Assembly (NCBI RefSeq): GCF_001263415.1
Contig: NZ_LGTE01000016.1
Coordinates: 1 to 64,000 of the forward strand
Direction of reading: 5' to 3'
DNA length: 64,000 nucleotides
Source: Thermincola ferriacetica
GTDB taxonomy: Bacteria; Bacillota; Thermincolia; Thermincolales; Thermincolaceae
The position numbers were made by a program, and so were the translations under genes. Within the stretch, counting starts at the first letter, position 1; the number at the start of each line of letters is the position of its first letter. Below are positions 41,636 to 50,845 of the stretch, piece by piece. The notes under the pieces were generated by a model, which did no database searches, was not told the DNA's origin, and saw only the letters and a list, made by a program, of their open reading frames with translations.

Positions 41636-42691
41636 TTATCTCTTTTTGCGGGCCCACTTTTCAGCGCCGTATTTTTTGGTAGTTTCCACCATTGCCTTCA
41701 TATTTTCCATGGGAGCTGTGGGCCAGATATCGCAACTGGGCCAGATAGCATCAGCACTGCCTTCGAGAGCCTTGATAACTGCTGCTTCCACATCTGCCGG
41801 GCTGCCAGTAACAAGAACATTATAAGCGTCCACATTGCCGAATAGGAGGGTGTCCCAGCCAATATCATCCCGGCTCATTAACAGATCGTTGCTCTGCTCG
41901 ACAGAAATAGCCGGAGCACCTGTCCCCTTCATGATGGACATAATCGGGTTCGTCTTACCGCACATATGCAGCACAGCCGGGCACTTAATTTCGGCCAGCG
42001 CTTCAAAGACTCTCTTCAGGTGAGGAGCGATTACATTTTTAAATACTTTTGGACTCAGTACATCAGTCGGAGCGCCCATTTCCCTGACGGTAATATAATC
42101 CGCTCCAGCCGCATGGTACGCTTTAGCTATTTCAATGATTACAGTAGCCAACCGGTCCAAAGTGGCATTAACCAGGTCAGGCTTTTTAAAAGACAGCTTC
42201 AACAGGTCGTTAAGGTCCATCAGTTGCCCTGCCAGGGTAAAAGGCCCGAGCACATAAGTGCCTACAGCCACTTCGTTTCCTATATCTGCCTGGAGCAGTT
42301 TAATCGCCTCACATACTACCGGTACCCGGCCACGGGAAGAAATATTGTCAGGGATGGGGAAGGTTGTCATTTCATCTTGCGAATGGCAAACCTTCTCTTT
42401 GATAGTCGGATAAAGAAGATTGGAAACATCCTCATATGGATTCATCACACAGCCGATAGCCTCAGCCTCCACGCAGAGGTCATAAGGAACTACAGCACAC
42501 TCGTAGCCAAAAAGCCGGTAGGAAGTAGCGGCTGTTTCAGCCAGCTTTTTGGCGTCACCATGAACAGTGGCAAATTTGTACCCCAGTTGGTCAAGTCCCG
42601 CAGTAGTAACATTGCCCATTCCGCTGAAGCAAGCCGGCCTGTCAGCTTCTTCGCCCTTTAAAATTTTTAAAACTCTCTCTTTAGAATTCAT
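41636..42691 (-). CDS. MtaA/CmuA-type methyltransferase, uroporphyrinogen decarboxylase family (1)
   Basis: The 351-residue protein is of the URO-D fold family used for methyl transfer from corrinoid proteins. It has MNSKERVLKILKGEEADRPA at the start and LHMCGKTNPIM, which holds the likely zinc-ligand His and Cys. ATG 42691 has GGGGGG upstream. It lies 16 bases after the MtrH-like gene. MtaA/CmuA proteins move methyl groups between corrinoid protein and a C1 carrier such as a pterin or thiol; the direction here cannot be read from sequence. Confidence 0.85.
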   Translation of the reverse strand: MNSKERVLKILKGEEADRPACFSGMGNVTTAGLDQLGYKFATVHGDAKKLAETAATSYRLFGYECAVVPYDLCVEAEAIGCVMNPYEDVSNLLYPTIKEKVCHSQDEMTTFPIPDNISSRGRVPVVCEAIKLLQADIGNEVAVGTYVLGPFTLAGQLMDLNDLLKLSFKKPDLVNATLDRLATVIIEIAKAYHAAGADYITVREMGAPTDVLSPKVFKNVIAPHLKRVFEALAEIKCPAVLHMCGKTNPIMSIMKGTGAPAISVEQSNDLLMSRDDIGWDTLLFGNVDAYNVLVTGSPADVEAAVIKALEGSADAIWPSCDIWPTAPMENMKAMVETTKKYGAEKWARKKR

Positions 42692-42707
42692 AGTTTTCCC
42701 CCCAATA

Positions 42708-43676
42708 TTAGTCATGTACCGGGAGGGCCTGCTGGTCTCCCGACTTCAGCTTCTCAACAAAGTCTCCGAAAAACTTATACAGCGGGTGATTTTCATTTGA
42801 CGGTAATTTCCCTGTTTCATAGAATCCCATAGTGGCTGCCATTACCGCACCGGAAACTACTGCCGGGAACATCTTGGGGGCTGCAACGATGGGGCCGTAG
42901 AAAATAAAGTCGGACCATAACAGCGCCGAGCAGCCCTGCCCCGAAGCATTCATAGCCGCAAAACCGTCTGTTCCAAACAGTTCACGGGCCTGTTTCCACA
43001 TGTACGTACCATTTGAACTGGCTACACCGCAAGGCCACCCGGTAGCTTCTTTAACAATCCGGTTGGCTACTCCGGAAAAGGCTATGGCCGGCAGATTCAT
43101 GACCGAGGTGTCAATGAGGATGGATTCAAAAGTCCCTTCCCCAATCATCTCCATCATCTTATTAAAACTGGTTAATCGGCCGTTCGGAGAAGGATCGGTA
43201 ACATCATAAGCCTGAACAATCACATGCTTTATGCCCATTTCCTTCAATGCCTTGACCTGTCCGGGAATGTCCTTATCCCAGGGGGTAATACTGTTGTAAA
43301 CCAAACGATCCTGCAAACCCTTCTTGGCAATGTATTCTGCTGCTTCCAGCCTGGGTTTTTCCATCCACATGTCAATTGCAAATGCCCGGTCACTGATACT
43401 GATAAACCAGTCCACATACCTGGCCATTTCTTCCGCCGAATTGGCCACCATAGCGGTAATTGCCGGAATACCTGTCTTGTCTTCCAGTTCTTCCTGCCTT
43501 TTTATATATTCCTCTGCTTTGGCCCTGTCCCACTTGCCTTCTTTCCTGCTTTCCAGTATTTTGTCCCCGTTATGGAACATAGAAGAAATCAGAAGTGGGG
43601 GATTTTCACCATACTGTCCGCCAACTTTAAAATGGCCGATCTGGCAAACTTTCTGTGGTTTCTCTAATTTAAACAT
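42708..43676 (-). CDS. MtrH-like methyltransferase
   Basis: The 322-residue protein matches tetrahydromethanopterin S-methyltransferase subunit H along its length. It opens MFKLEKPQKVCQIGHFKVGGQ; GIPAITAMVANSAEEMARY and FESILIDTSVMNLPA are further family segments. In bacteria MtrH relatives transfer methyl between a corrinoid protein and tetrahydrofolate. Here it sits with two MtaA-type genes and corrinoid genes, so it is the likely link to folate. A hairpin at 43726 lies between it and the upstream gene. Confidence 0.85.
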   Translation of the reverse strand: MFKLEKPQKVCQIGHFKVGGQYGENPPLLISSMFHNGDKILESRKEGKWDRAKAEEYIKRQEELEDKTGIPAITAMVANSAEEMARYVDWFISISDRAFAIDMWMEKPRLEAAEYIAKKGLQDRLVYNSITPWDKDIPGQVKALKEMGIKHVIVQAYDVTDPSPNGRLTSFNKMMEMIGEGTFESILIDTSVMNLPAIAFSGVANRIVKEATGWPCGVASSNGTYMWKQARELFGTDGFAAMNASGQGCSALLWSDFIFYGPIVAAPKMFPAVVSGAVMAATMGFYETGKLPSNENHPLYKFFGDFVEKLKSGDQQALPVHD

Positions 43677-43725
43677 TTTTTCACCTCATTTATCAGAATT
43701 GTTGTCATCCATAAATATTTCAGTT

Positions 43726-43770
43726 GATAAAAGGGGAATTGAAGAGAGAACCGGCAATTCCCCTTTTATC
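43726..43770. terminator. Perfect hairpin between MtaA-type gene 2 and mtrH-like gene
   Basis: GATAAAAGGGGAATTG and CAATTCCCCTTTTATC are perfect 16-base arms around a 13-base loop. The arms carry T/A-rich ends on both strands. It lies within the operon and may act as an attenuator or a partial terminator. Confidence 0.65.
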
Positions 43771-43782
43771 TTAAATAAACCG

Positions 43783-44829
43783 TTAGTATTTCCACTCTCT
43801 TCCTGTTTGCAGATATGCATGAATGTTTTCAACCGGCGTTCCGGGCGGAATATCACATCCGGGTAAAAGAACATAACCTCCGTCAAGGCCTGCCTTCTGG
43901 ATACATTCTTTGGCTGATGCAATAATTTCTTCCTTGGTGCCGTTATTTAACACAAACACGGGATGAGAGTTGCCCCCGATGCACATCTTGTCGCCAATTT
44001 TGGCGTGTGCCACAGCTAAGTCTACCTTCATGTCAATGGCAATACACTGAGCTCCCGTCTCCGGGAACAGTTCCAGGCTCTTGGTCGTGTCCCCACAGAT
44101 GTGCAGGAACCGGGCGCATCCCAATTTTTGTACTTTGCCATGGAACTTCTGCAGCCCAGGAAGGGCAAATTTCTTGAACATCCTTGCAGATACAAGGTCA
44201 CCGGACGCTGTTGCATCAGCAACAGCGGTTGCCTCTATAGCCCCTTCTTTAATCATAGGCTCATAGAAATAGTAGACAATTTCAGTGGCAAAATCGATAG
44301 TCCGGGCAACTATATCGCCTTTTTTGAACATATCCTTCATCATTCTTTCCACGCCGTACATCTGGGCAGCCAGAGAAAAGGGGCCCCAGGCCGTAGCCGA
44401 TACCAGGTAATCATCGCCGATAGCCTCATGTACGTACCGGGCAGCTTCCCAGATAGTATTGACCACCGGATCACTGGCCAGAGTGGCGCGGACATCAGGA
44501 TATTTTTCAATCAGCCTGTCCAGGTCTTCATCATTGTTGATCAGCGGTTCTTCCAGGTCAGGAGCGCCGACAGGACGGTATTTTATCCTCCCGCCAAAAG
44601 GCTGTAAATGCACGTTGTTATAACCCGAACCCACATACACCATGTCAGACTGGATTTCCTCATTGACCCTGATAATCATATCCGCCATCTCTCTGGGCTT
44701 CCCAATCAAGCCGTCAAACGTGTTACCGGTATGCTTCATGGTCCACACGCCACCACCGTAAATGATGGCGGGCACCCTCTCCGGTTTCTTGTTTTCAAAG
44801 GCTGTCAGTACACACTCTTTAGGTTTCAT
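43783..44829 (-). CDS. MtaA/CmuA-type methyltransferase, uroporphyrinogen decarboxylase family (2)
   Basis: The 348-residue URO-D-family protein starts MKPKECVLTAFENKKPERVPA and has RFLHICGDTTKSLELF with the likely zinc ligands. ATG 44829 has GGAGGTG upstream; the longer frame lacks support. Paired with the MtaA-type protein at 41636, one may act on the substrate and the other on the folate side, or each may serve a different corrinoid protein. Confidence 0.85.
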   Translation of the reverse strand: MKPKECVLTAFENKKPERVPAIIYGGGVWTMKHTGNTFDGLIGKPREMADMIIRVNEEIQSDMVYVGSGYNNVHLQPFGGRIKYRPVGAPDLEEPLINNDEDLDRLIEKYPDVRATLASDPVVNTIWEAARYVHEAIGDDYLVSATAWGPFSLAAQMYGVERMMKDMFKKGDIVARTIDFATEIVYYFYEPMIKEGAIEATAVADATASGDLVSARMFKKFALPGLQKFHGKVQKLGCARFLHICGDTTKSLELFPETGAQCIAIDMKVDLAVAHAKIGDKMCIGGNSHPVFVLNNGTKEEIIASAKECIQKAGLDGGYVLLPGCDIPPGTPVENIHAYLQTGREWKY

Positions 44830-44869
44830 TTTCGCACCTCCATTTAAAATGAGGCCCTTCACAACCTGT

Positions 44870-46819
44870 TTACTTATATCCGGGAATCCTGTCAAGAATA
44901 TGCTGGATACTGGGGAATGGATCAACAGCATGTGGAAAAGCCATTGCTTCGGCAAAACGCTCCTGGAAGTCAGGTTCGACCGCTGTCTCTACAAACTGGA
45001 CACTGGCCGCCACATCCCGGGCCTCAATCCGCTTGTTTTTGTCAAGCAGCGCTGCCTGAGCGCCGTCACCGGCGGCATTACCGACTGCATGAACCTTTTC
45101 CAGATCACAGTCAGGGAACATGCCAATAACCATGGAAGATTCTTTATCGATAAAACTTCCAAAGGCGCCGGCCAGAGTTACCCGGTCCACCTTCTCAACA
45201 CCCAAGTGGCGCATCAGCATCTTTGCTCCAACATACAGAGCAGCTTTAGCCAATTGTACAGCCCTGATATCACCCTGGGTCACCGTGATATCTTTGCCAA
45301 TACCGCTGTCCTCTGCAAATACCAGGACATATTCCGGCTTGCCGTTTTCATCCTTGCGAATACGGTCTGTCTTGAGCTTGGTGTTAAAACGGCCGGTCTT
45401 GTTAATGATTCCTGCCTTGAAGACTTCTGCCACCATGTCGATGATACCGGACCCGCAGATACCCTTGGCATTACCCTTACTGCCGCGGCCATGCCACTTG
45501 TCGTCACCGATTACCTTGTATGTACACTCCAAGGTTTCCGGATCAATCTTGATTTTTTCAATTGCTCCGGGAGCGGCACGCATACCGAACTTGATCTGCG
45601 CACCCTCCAATGCCGGGCCGGTAGCACAGGAAGTTGACAGCAGTTTCTTTCTGTTACCAAGGTCAATCTCGCCATTGGTACCGATATCGATAATCAGGCG
45701 TATTTCATCATCCTGCTTATATGGTTCTTCAGCTATCAGTACCGCTACGTTGTCAGGTCCCACGAAACCTGCTTCCACCGGTAAGACATGAATGTTGGCA
45801 GCTTTGTTGATCTTGATTCCCAGGTCGCGGGCTTTAACATCGTATGGAGCGCTGATGGCCGGCGCAAACGGGGCCCTGCCCATATATTTGGGTTCCAGGT
45901 TCAGCAGGCAGTGGTGCATCGCCGTGTTGAACACCAAGGTAATTTCCAGCACATCATTGGGCGTCAGGCCGACCTTTTCGGTCATCCGCTGAGCCAGGGT
46001 GTTTATCCCTTCAATTATGGCCTGATGTAGCTTCTCACGACCGTCTTCGTGCATCATGGCGTACGTAATCCGGGACAGTACATCCTCACCGTAACGAACC
46101 TGCGGGTTCATCATCCCATCCTTGACAAGCATTTCACCCGTGCTCAGATCGCACAAGTAGGCTGCCACAGTGGTTGTTCCGACGTCTATGCCAATACCGT
46201 ACCATTTTTGTACAAATCCAGGCCTGACGTCAATTATTTCCCGGTCATACAAAACACTTGCCGTTACCTTCCAGTCGCCGTCTCTGAGGATGTTGGGCAG
46301 TTCCCTCAGCACAAAGTAATCTATGCTCAGATTTTCCAGGCCAAACTGTTCCTTCAAAGCGTCCTGCAGCCGGCGCAGGTCATCCCTGTGGTCTTCCAGA
46401 GTGGCCGGCGGCATTTCGACATAATAGCTTTTCACTGCCGGATCGAGCTTAAAGGTCCTTTCCTTGCCGGTATCCAATACAACCTGGTCTGCTTTGCGGC
46501 TTTCTTCCGGGACAAATACCAGCACATCCCCCTTTATCTCAGCAGCACAGGCCAGGCGATAATTGTTGGCAATTTCGTCTTCTTTGAGCAATTTCTTCTC
46601 TTCTTCGGTTAACGGCGAAAGATGATCCATCTGTGAATCTATGCCGAATTTCTCAAAAAATCCGGTTTCAATTTTTACTTTACACTTGCCGCATACCTTA
46701 TGCGCTCCACAAGGTGCCTCGATATCAACCCCCAGCTCATGGGATGCTGTCAAAAGGGTTTTCCCTTCCGCAACCTTTCCCCGGCGGCCGGAGGGCTGAA
46801 ATATCACATTATACTCCAT
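44870..46819 (-). CDS. Corrinoid activation protein (RACo-like), ferredoxin plus ASKHA domain
   Basis: The 649-residue protein has an N-terminal [2Fe-2S] domain with Cys 37, 43, 46 and 91 (APCGAHKVCGKCKVKI; RLACAAE). The ASKHA ATPase-like domain (from about residue 210) has GIGIDVGTTTVAAYLCDL and IDIGTNGEIDLGNRKK. RACo proteins reduce Co(II) back to Co(I) at the cost of ATP. Its gene lies directly after the corrinoid protein gene (35 bases) and before the methyltransferases. Both corrinoid proteins are likely clients. Confidence 0.92.
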   Translation of the reverse strand: MEYNVIFQPSGRRGKVAEGKTLLTASHELGVDIEAPCGAHKVCGKCKVKIETGFFEKFGIDSQMDHLSPLTEEEKKLLKEDEIANNYRLACAAEIKGDVLVFVPEESRKADQVVLDTGKERTFKLDPAVKSYYVEMPPATLEDHRDDLRRLQDALKEQFGLENLSIDYFVLRELPNILRDGDWKVTASVLYDREIIDVRPGFVQKWYGIGIDVGTTTVAAYLCDLSTGEMLVKDGMMNPQVRYGEDVLSRITYAMMHEDGREKLHQAIIEGINTLAQRMTEKVGLTPNDVLEITLVFNTAMHHCLLNLEPKYMGRAPFAPAISAPYDVKARDLGIKINKAANIHVLPVEAGFVGPDNVAVLIAEEPYKQDDEIRLIIDIGTNGEIDLGNRKKLLSTSCATGPALEGAQIKFGMRAAPGAIEKIKIDPETLECTYKVIGDDKWHGRGSKGNAKGICGSGIIDMVAEVFKAGIINKTGRFNTKLKTDRIRKDENGKPEYVLVFAEDSGIGKDITVTQGDIRAVQLAKAALYVGAKMLMRHLGVEKVDRVTLAGAFGSFIDKESSMVIGMFPDCDLEKVHAVGNAAGDGAQAALLDKNKRIEARDVAASVQFVETAVEPDFQERFAEAMAFPHAVDPFPSIQHILDRIPGYK

Positions 46820-46854
46820 TTGGTATACCTCCTCCAGGGCTGTTGATATATTCT

Positions 46855-47520
46855 TTATTGCATATCTTTCAAGGCCTTAACCATGTTCAGCGCCTCTTTC
46901 AAGGCGTTATTGGCATCCTTGGCAAAACCGTCGGCCCCCCACTTACCGGCCAGGTCTTCAGAAACCGGAGCTCCACCGATCATAATCTTGCATTTGGGGT
47001 TCTTCTCTTTTACTTTTTTAATGATTTCCGGCATCCCAACCATAGTAGTGGTCATCATCGCCGACAAGCAAAGTAAATCCGAGTCGGTCTTTAACTGTTC
47101 TTCTACGAATTTCTCCAGGGGAACGTCACGCCCCAGGTCATGCACCTCAAAGCCAGCCACGTCAAACATCATCTTCACAATATTCTTACCGATGTCGTGC
47201 ACATCACCCTGTACTACGCCCATAACAACTGTTCCTTTTACACCCATATCCTTCTTCTGAATGTGAGGTTTGAGAATCTCAAGGCCGGCATACAGAGCAT
47301 CGGCACACATCAATATCTCAGGTACGAAATATTCCTGCTCTTCATAGAGTCTGCCAACCTCATTCATACCTTCCACAAGACCCTCAAATACAGCCCTGTA
47401 AGCGTCAATACCCTCACCAACAACAGCCTGGGCTGCCTCCCTTACCGCATCTTCATCATAATCAATAACTCCCTGCTTCAATGCTTCAAACAACTCTTTT
47501 TCTCTTTCTGCACTTGCCAT
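46855..47520 (-). CDS. Corrinoid methyl-carrier protein (MtaC/MtbC-like), first copy
   Basis: The 221-residue protein has an N-terminal B12-binding cap helix domain (about 1-90) and a B12-binding domain with GDVHDIGKNIVKMM, in which DxHxxG binds cobalt. VHDLGRDV and IMIGGAPV complete it. ATG 47520 has GGAGGT upstream. It is the first gene of the methyltransferase operon. It accepts the methyl group from the substrate methyltransferase and is reactivated by the RACo-like protein. Confidence 0.92.
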   Translation of the reverse strand: MASAEREKELFEALKQGVIDYDEDAVREAAQAVVGEGIDAYRAVFEGLVEGMNEVGRLYEEQEYFVPEILMCADALYAGLEILKPHIQKKDMGVKGTVVMGVVQGDVHDIGKNIVKMMFDVAGFEVHDLGRDVPLEKFVEEQLKTDSDLLCLSAMMTTTMVGMPEIIKKVKEKNPKCKIMIGGAPVSEDLAGKWGADGFAKDANNALKEALNMVKALKDMQ

Positions 47521-48216
47521 AAATGAAAACCTCCTCCGAAGAATTTTGAATTCTAAACAATTGCCTACCAAATGATATGAAATCTTACTCTGACCCGGAA
47601 AACCGTTTCACCTCCCTTTTACCTGCCAATTTGTTTATAGCGGCCGCAATTAACAATTAGCATTATTTGGTTCATAAATATTTCACTGATGCTAAATACG
47701 GGGATAACAAAAACCCCTTAGCTCGGTTTTTTGTTTTTATCATACCTCTTTTAACTCCCCTTTTTAATTAAACTTCCTTAAACAGTCATTTTGTGCACCC
47801 AAACGGTTTTCTTCCGCCTCTTACTGGTTTTATTGGTTCATTATAATTTTACTTATACTACATAATTAGGCTGTAAAAAACGCCCCTAAACCCTTTATTT
47901 TCATGGTTTTTAGGAACTTTCTTCCATGACTGCATATCTTCTGCAGATCCTGCAAACCTGTCAAAATCACATTGGGAAAAGATATTTTTGGACATACTGA
48001 CAGTGTCGCCCAACGGTTTTATAGTTGTCCCCAACGGTCGAAATCGAACCGCAAATGGTTTATTTGGTTAATCAAAGTTGTGCCTATGCTGAAAAAATTG
48101 CAGTAAACTTTTATTTATTTCTTTCCAAAAGTTATATCTTGTGTTAAAATGTTTTTTAAAAAATATAATTCGTAAATAATAACATATCGGTAAAATCATG
48201 ATTAAGGGGTTTTGTC
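47521..48216. promoter_or_regulatory. Divergent regulatory region between the methyltransferase operon and XRE gene
   Basis: No gene is seen in these 696 bases. They must hold promoters for both directions. CCCAACGGT occurs twice (near 48009 and 48032) with related CAAACGGTT near 47800, a possible operator. A TATAAT lies at about 48162. I found no clear sigma-54 site. Confidence 0.55.
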
Positions 48217-48990
48217 ATGTCTTTAGGCAGTAAAATCAGAGAATTCCGAAAAGAGAGGGGATTAACCGTTACCCAGTTGGCAGAAAAACTGGGCGTGTCT
48301 CCTTCCTATCTGAGCGCAGTCGAGCGTGATATCAAAAAACCGTCGGTTATAATGGTAAAAAAAATCAGTTCGCTTTTAAATATTTCTGTCTCCTATCTGA
48401 TGACTAATTCGGAAAATAATACAGTCACCGGTGAAAAACTCAAAAATATCCGGAAAAGCCGCGGTTTAAGCACTGAAGACCTGGCGGAGCTGAGCCAGAT
48501 ACCGGTTGAGGATATTCAGAACATAGAAAGAAACCTGATCAGGCCTACCCTGGAACAACTGGAAAAACTCTCATCAGCCCTCAATGTAACTTTACGTTAC
48601 TTTGTTGAGAGAAACCCCTATTCAATACAACTGGGCGATAAAATCAGGGATCTCCGGGAAAAACGCGCCATGTCCCAGGCGGATCTGGCCGGTTCCGCAG
48701 ACCTCTCACCCAGTTTAATCAGCCAGATTGAAAATAATATTACCATGCCATCCCTGGAAACGCTGGAACGGATTGCTGAAGTGCTGGATGTGGAAACCTC
48801 GTACTTTCTTCTCGATACAAACTCTACTTCCCAGTTTTTGTCAAGCCTGAGCCCGGAAATTGTTTCCCTTCTTGGCGACCCCAAGGTTGAGGCAATTCTT
48901 CTGGCAGTCAGGGATCTTACTCCTGGCGAACTGAAGTTCTTACTGTATTTTGTGGAATTCTTTAAAATGAACCGCAAATTTTTATCCTGA
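48217..48990 (+). CDS. XRE family regulator with three tandem HTH domains
   Basis: The 257-residue protein holds three helix-turn-helix XRE domains at about residues 5-60, 72-127 and 137-192 (GLTVTQLAEKLGVSPSYLS; GLSTEDLAELSQIPVEDIQ; AMSQADLAGSADLSPSLIS). The rest is a short C-terminal tail ending in LKFLLYFVEFFKMNRKFLS. Most XRE regulators have one HTH, some with a sensor domain. It lies between the two corrinoid gene units and probably controls both. No ligand-binding domain is obvious. Confidence 0.88.
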   Translation: MSLGSKIREFRKERGLTVTQLAEKLGVSPSYLSAVERDIKKPSVIMVKKISSLLNISVSYLMTNSENNTVTGEKLKNIRKSRGLSTEDLAELSQIPVEDIQNIERNLIRPTLEQLEKLSSALNVTLRYFVERNPYSIQLGDKIRDLREKRAMSQADLAGSADLSPSLISQIENNITMPSLETLERIAEVLDVETSYFLLDTNSTSQFLSSLSPEIVSLLGDPKVEAILLAVRDLTPGELKFLLYFVEFFKMNRKFLS

Positions 48991-49038
48991 GTTATTAGCC
49001 GAAAACATCAAAATATAAAATTAGGGGGGAACCGTTAA

Positions 49039-49722
49039 ATGGCACAGGAAAAAGAAAGCCCTCTTCTGGAAGCACTTAAAAAAGCAGTAATTGATTTTGA
49101 TACGGAAAACATAGAAGCCTTGTGCCATGAGTATCTGGACCTTGGCCTGGATGCCAACAAGGCTGTTTTCGAAGGACTTATCCCCGGCATGCTGGAAGTT
49201 GGCCGATTATACGAAGAACAGGTCTACTTTATCCCGGAAATGCTAATGTGTGCCGAAACCCTGTACAAAGGACTGGAAATATTTCAGCCCCACATGACCT
49301 CAAGTGTACAGAATGCGTGCGGCAAAATACTTATCGGGGTAGTTGAAGGAGATGTCCATGATATTGGGAAAAACCTAGTCAAGCTGATGTTCGAGATATC
49401 CGGTTATGAAGTGACCGACCTGGGCAGGGATGTTCCAGTAGAGGTATTCCTGAAAACAGCTCTGAAAAACGATTTTGACCTGGTATGCATGTCTTCTATG
49501 ATGTCTACTACAATGTACGAAATGAAAGGACTGATTCAAAAACTCAAAGAAAAGAAACCTGATCTAAAAGTCATGATTGGCGGTTCACCGGTCACAAAAC
49601 TGCATGCTATAAAATGGCGCGCTGACGGATACGCCCCCGACGCCCACAAGGCCCTGTCAGTGGTTCAACAGATGCTTAATACAGCTAAATTAATCGATGA
49701 ACAGAGAAAACAGAAAACTTAA
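49039..49722 (+). CDS. Corrinoid methyl-carrier protein, second copy
   Basis: The 227-residue protein is a paralogue of the one at 46855. It has the B12 motif GDVHDIGKNLVKLMFEISG, VTDLGRDVPVEVF and VMIGGSPV. GGGGGG precedes the ATG. It lies 49 bases after the XRE gene and is followed by a small protein of unknown function. Two corrinoid proteins may serve two substrates or two steps of one pathway. Confidence 0.92.
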   Translation: MAQEKESPLLEALKKAVIDFDTENIEALCHEYLDLGLDANKAVFEGLIPGMLEVGRLYEEQVYFIPEMLMCAETLYKGLEIFQPHMTSSVQNACGKILIGVVEGDVHDIGKNLVKLMFEISGYEVTDLGRDVPVEVFLKTALKNDFDLVCMSSMMSTTMYEMKGLIQKLKEKKPDLKVMIGGSPVTKLHAIKWRADGYAPDAHKALSVVQQMLNTAKLIDEQRKQKT

Positions 49723-49763
49723 ATTTACTACCATTTCAGGTTTGAAGGAGGAGAAACATAATC

Positions 49764-50114
49764 GTGACCAAAGTGCGCATTAGCGCTGGCGCCTGTGGCT
49801 ATACTACCGTCGTAAAGGTACAGGCCCTTGACAAAAAAAAAGTGCATATAAACATAATTACCGCCTGCCGTATGCTTCAGTCACTCAATGAAGAATTAGG
49901 CGTAATAGATTGGACCAAAGGGGTTTTTAACCGGTTTTGCGATTCTATAATATATAAAACAGCCCACCAAAAGCTGAAACACACGGACTGTCCTGTTCCA
50001 ATGGCCATAATTAAAGCTATTCAGGTAGAAATAAACGGTGCGACCCCCAAAAATGTAACAATGACCTTTGAAAGTACCGAGACAGGTGCAAAAAAAAGAA
50101 TAGCCGAATCATGA
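49764..50114 (+). CDS. Small conserved protein of unknown function (paralogue 2)
   Basis: The 116-residue protein is the paralogue of 37113. Shared text includes SAGACGYTTVVKV, WTKGVFNRF and HTDCPVPMAIIKAIQVE. The start is GTG with GGAGGAG 11 bases upstream. The stop TGA lies at the very edge of the IS200-type element, whose left hairpin begins at 50114, so the end of the gene may have been shaped by the insertion. The function is unknown; both copies lie in corrinoid gene units. Confidence 0.75.
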   Translation: MTKVRISAGACGYTTVVKVQALDKKKVHINIITACRMLQSLNEELGVIDWTKGVFNRFCDSIIYKTAHQKLKHTDCPVPMAIIKAIQVEINGATPKNVTMTFESTETGAKKRIAES

Positions 50115-50826
50115 CCACCCGCTCAGCGGGTGGTGCTCTAGCCCTATAAGGGCATGTTACAGGCTGAGCCTAAAGGCTCACTGAACGGTCCGCCAACCGC
50201 ACACCTTCTCAAACTACCCCTAAAGGGGTTTTATTTTTTCTTGTTTTTTTCTACTGGCTCACCCGTATACGGGTCAATATATTCTTTCAAAGTCATTTGG
50301 TCTGCGGCGATATTCTCTTGCAATTGCTTCCGGATGTGCTGTTCTATCGCCTTCTTGTTCCGGCCAACTGTGTCCACATAATACCCTCTACACCAAAAAT
50401 GTCTGTTACCATGCTTGTATTTCAGGTTGGCGTGCCGGTCGAATATCATCAATGAACTTTTGCCTTTCAAATATCCCATGAAGCTCGACACACTTATCAT
50501 TGGCGGTATCGAAACCAACATGTGTATATGATCCGGGCAGGCGTTGGCCTCAATTATTTCTACCTTCTTGTATTCACACAATGTTCGTAATATCTTTCCG
50601 ATATCGCTCTTAATTTTATTGTATATCACCTGCCTCCTATACTTCGGGGCAAATACTATGTGATATTTACAATTCCACTGTGTATGTGCTAAACTTGCAG
50701 TATCCATATTGAATATCTACCTCCTTTTGTTACGGTACGGTTGGCGAACCTGTACCATTTTGCCACATGGAGGTAGATTTTTCTCATAGCTAAAGCTTTT
50801 TGGAACCACCTGCAAAGCAGGTGGTT
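50114..50826. mobile_element. IS200/IS605-type insertion sequence
   Basis: The element is framed by subterminal hairpins: 50114-50134 (ACCACCCGCTC / GCGGGTGGT) and 50804-50826 (AACCACCTGC / GCAGGTGGTT). It holds one transposase gene on the minus strand. A plus-strand terminator-like hairpin (CCCCTAAAGGGG then TTTTATTTTTT) lies at about 50216-50238, inside the left end. The exact ends cannot be fixed without an empty site. No tnpB is present. Confidence 0.85.
50231..50707 (-). CDS. tnpA: IS200/IS605 family transposase, TnpA (Y1)
   Basis: The 158-residue HUH transposase has the metal-binding HIH in CPDHIHMLVSIPP and a C-terminal catalytic Tyr in the segment RGYYVDTVGRN. The length is typical and the frame is intact, so it may be active. 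These enzymes move single-stranded DNA using hairpins at the ends, which are present here. Confidence 0.95.
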   Translation of the reverse strand: MDTASLAHTQWNCKYHIVFAPKYRRQVIYNKIKSDIGKILRTLCEYKKVEIIEANACPDHIHMLVSIPPMISVSSFMGYLKGKSSLMIFDRHANLKYKHGNRHFWCRGYYVDTVGRNKKAIEQHIRKQLQENIAADQMTLKEYIDPYTGEPVEKNKKK

Positions 50827-50845
50827 TTCGTTTATACAACAAAAA

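Noticed and set aside
44762-45791. Plus-strand frames of 291 and 223 residues opposite the RACo-like gene
   Set aside because: They are shadows of a clearly coding minus-strand gene and show no protein family features.
47900-48216. Sigma-54 promoter for the XRE unit
   Set aside because: No TGGCAC-N5-TTGC type element was found; an ordinary TATAAT-like element is present.
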